DNA of 24,469 bases from the NCBI GenBank assembly GCA_002798195.1, contig NWQM01000008.1, positions 1-24,469 of the forward strand. The letters are read 5' to 3'. This DNA comes from Lysobacteraceae bacterium NML03-0222 (GTDB taxonomy: Bacteria; Pseudomonadota; Gammaproteobacteria; Xanthomonadales; Xanthomonadaceae). Below, piece by piece: positions 24,344-24,469 of this stretch. Each line of letters opens with the position of its first letter. Position 1 is the stretch's first letter. A model generated the notes under the pieces. The model saw only the letters and a program-made list of their open reading frames with translations, did no database searches and was not told the DNA's origin. The translations under genes were made by a program, and so were the position numbers.

Positions 24344-24469
24344 TGAACTGACCCCCAAAATCTGGACGGTTACGGGTTAAGTGTTCGAGGCCTGAGTCCG
24401 GTACTGCACCGGGCTCAGGCCTTTGAGTTTTGTCCTGATGCGTTCGTGGTTGTAGTAGTCAATATATTG
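24344..24469 (-). mobile_element. IS3-family (IS150 group) insertion sequence, right end, partial
   Basis: An IS150-like terminal repeat seems to begin at TGAACTGACCCCCAAAAT (24344), resembling the TGTACTGACCCC...TTGGACA ends of this group. The transposase 3' end (24377-24469) lies just inside it, on the minus strand. The rest of the element is beyond the window, so completeness and any target duplication cannot be seen. Confidence 0.85.
24377..24469 (-). CDS. IS3-family transposase OrfB, C-terminal fragment
   Basis: The 30 visible residues include QYIDYYNHERIRTKLKGL and SPVQYRTQA before the stop. This matches the end of the DDE (rve) integrase catalytic domain of IS150-like OrfB, including the E-x6-K/R-type tail region (E in HERI, K in KLK). 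The frame is open at the window edge, so the gene continues beyond it. Whether it is intact cannot be told. Confidence 0.9.
   Translation of the reverse strand, partial: QYIDYYNHERIRTKLKGLSPVQYRTQASNT

Overview
The window is a GC-rich chromosomal segment from a Gram-negative proteobacterium. UvrD, PriA, HemC and SppA look like those of the Xanthomonadaceae and related gamma-/betaproteobacteria; this placement is inferred from protein resemblance alone. Most of it is ordinary, densely packed chromosome. I identify 18 complete protein genes, the 3' end of an IS3-family transposase at the right edge, one decayed gene fragment, and two larger non-coding stretches (2348-3146 and 14149-14565). I saw no tRNA, rRNA, CRISPR array or phage genes.

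Layout. 122-2347 (-): priA, the replication-restart helicase. 2348-3146: about 800 bp without a gene, holding two diverged tandem copies of a roughly 260-bp element. Each copy begins with an inverted pair of perfect DnaA boxes and contains AT-rich stretches. 3147-4515 (+): a membrane-anchored sigma-like protein overlapping a DUF3106 protein. 4508-5750 (-): a two-gene unit, a DUF3667 zinc-ribbon membrane protein and a DUF4286 protein. 5852-9202 (+): a MATE exporter and signal peptide peptidase SppA, ending at a strong terminator. 9281-11461 (-): uvrD, divergent from hemC at 11612-12523 (+). 12728-14148 (-): a pirin and a nitroreductase. 14149-14565: non-coding, with a frameshifted remnant of an SLC13-type permease. 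14566-15939 (+): an Mpo1-like (DUF962) protein and an EamA transporter. 15954-16943 (-): a NYN nuclease with LOTUS/OST-HTH domains. 17052-17957 (-): an atypical SDR. 18043-18936 (+): a tandem universal stress protein. 18976-22453: three glycosyltransferases (GT4, WaaE-like GT2, ArnT-like GT39) in alternating orientation. 22556-24319 (+): an intact SLC13 permease with two TrkA-C domains. From about 24344: the end of an IS150-group insertion sequence that appears to have cut the permease's terminator.

How the genes fit together. PriA and UvrD serve replication restart and repair. The glycosyltransferases probably modify surface lipid or polysaccharide. The pirin, nitroreductase and universal stress protein suggest redox and stress functions. 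The MATE, EamA and SLC13 proteins are transporters. The most unusual parts are the duplicated DnaA-box element between priA and the sigma-like gene, the apparent fusion of a sigma-like domain to a DUF3619-like membrane domain, and the two signs of genome erosion or rearrangement (the permease remnant and the IS-split terminator).
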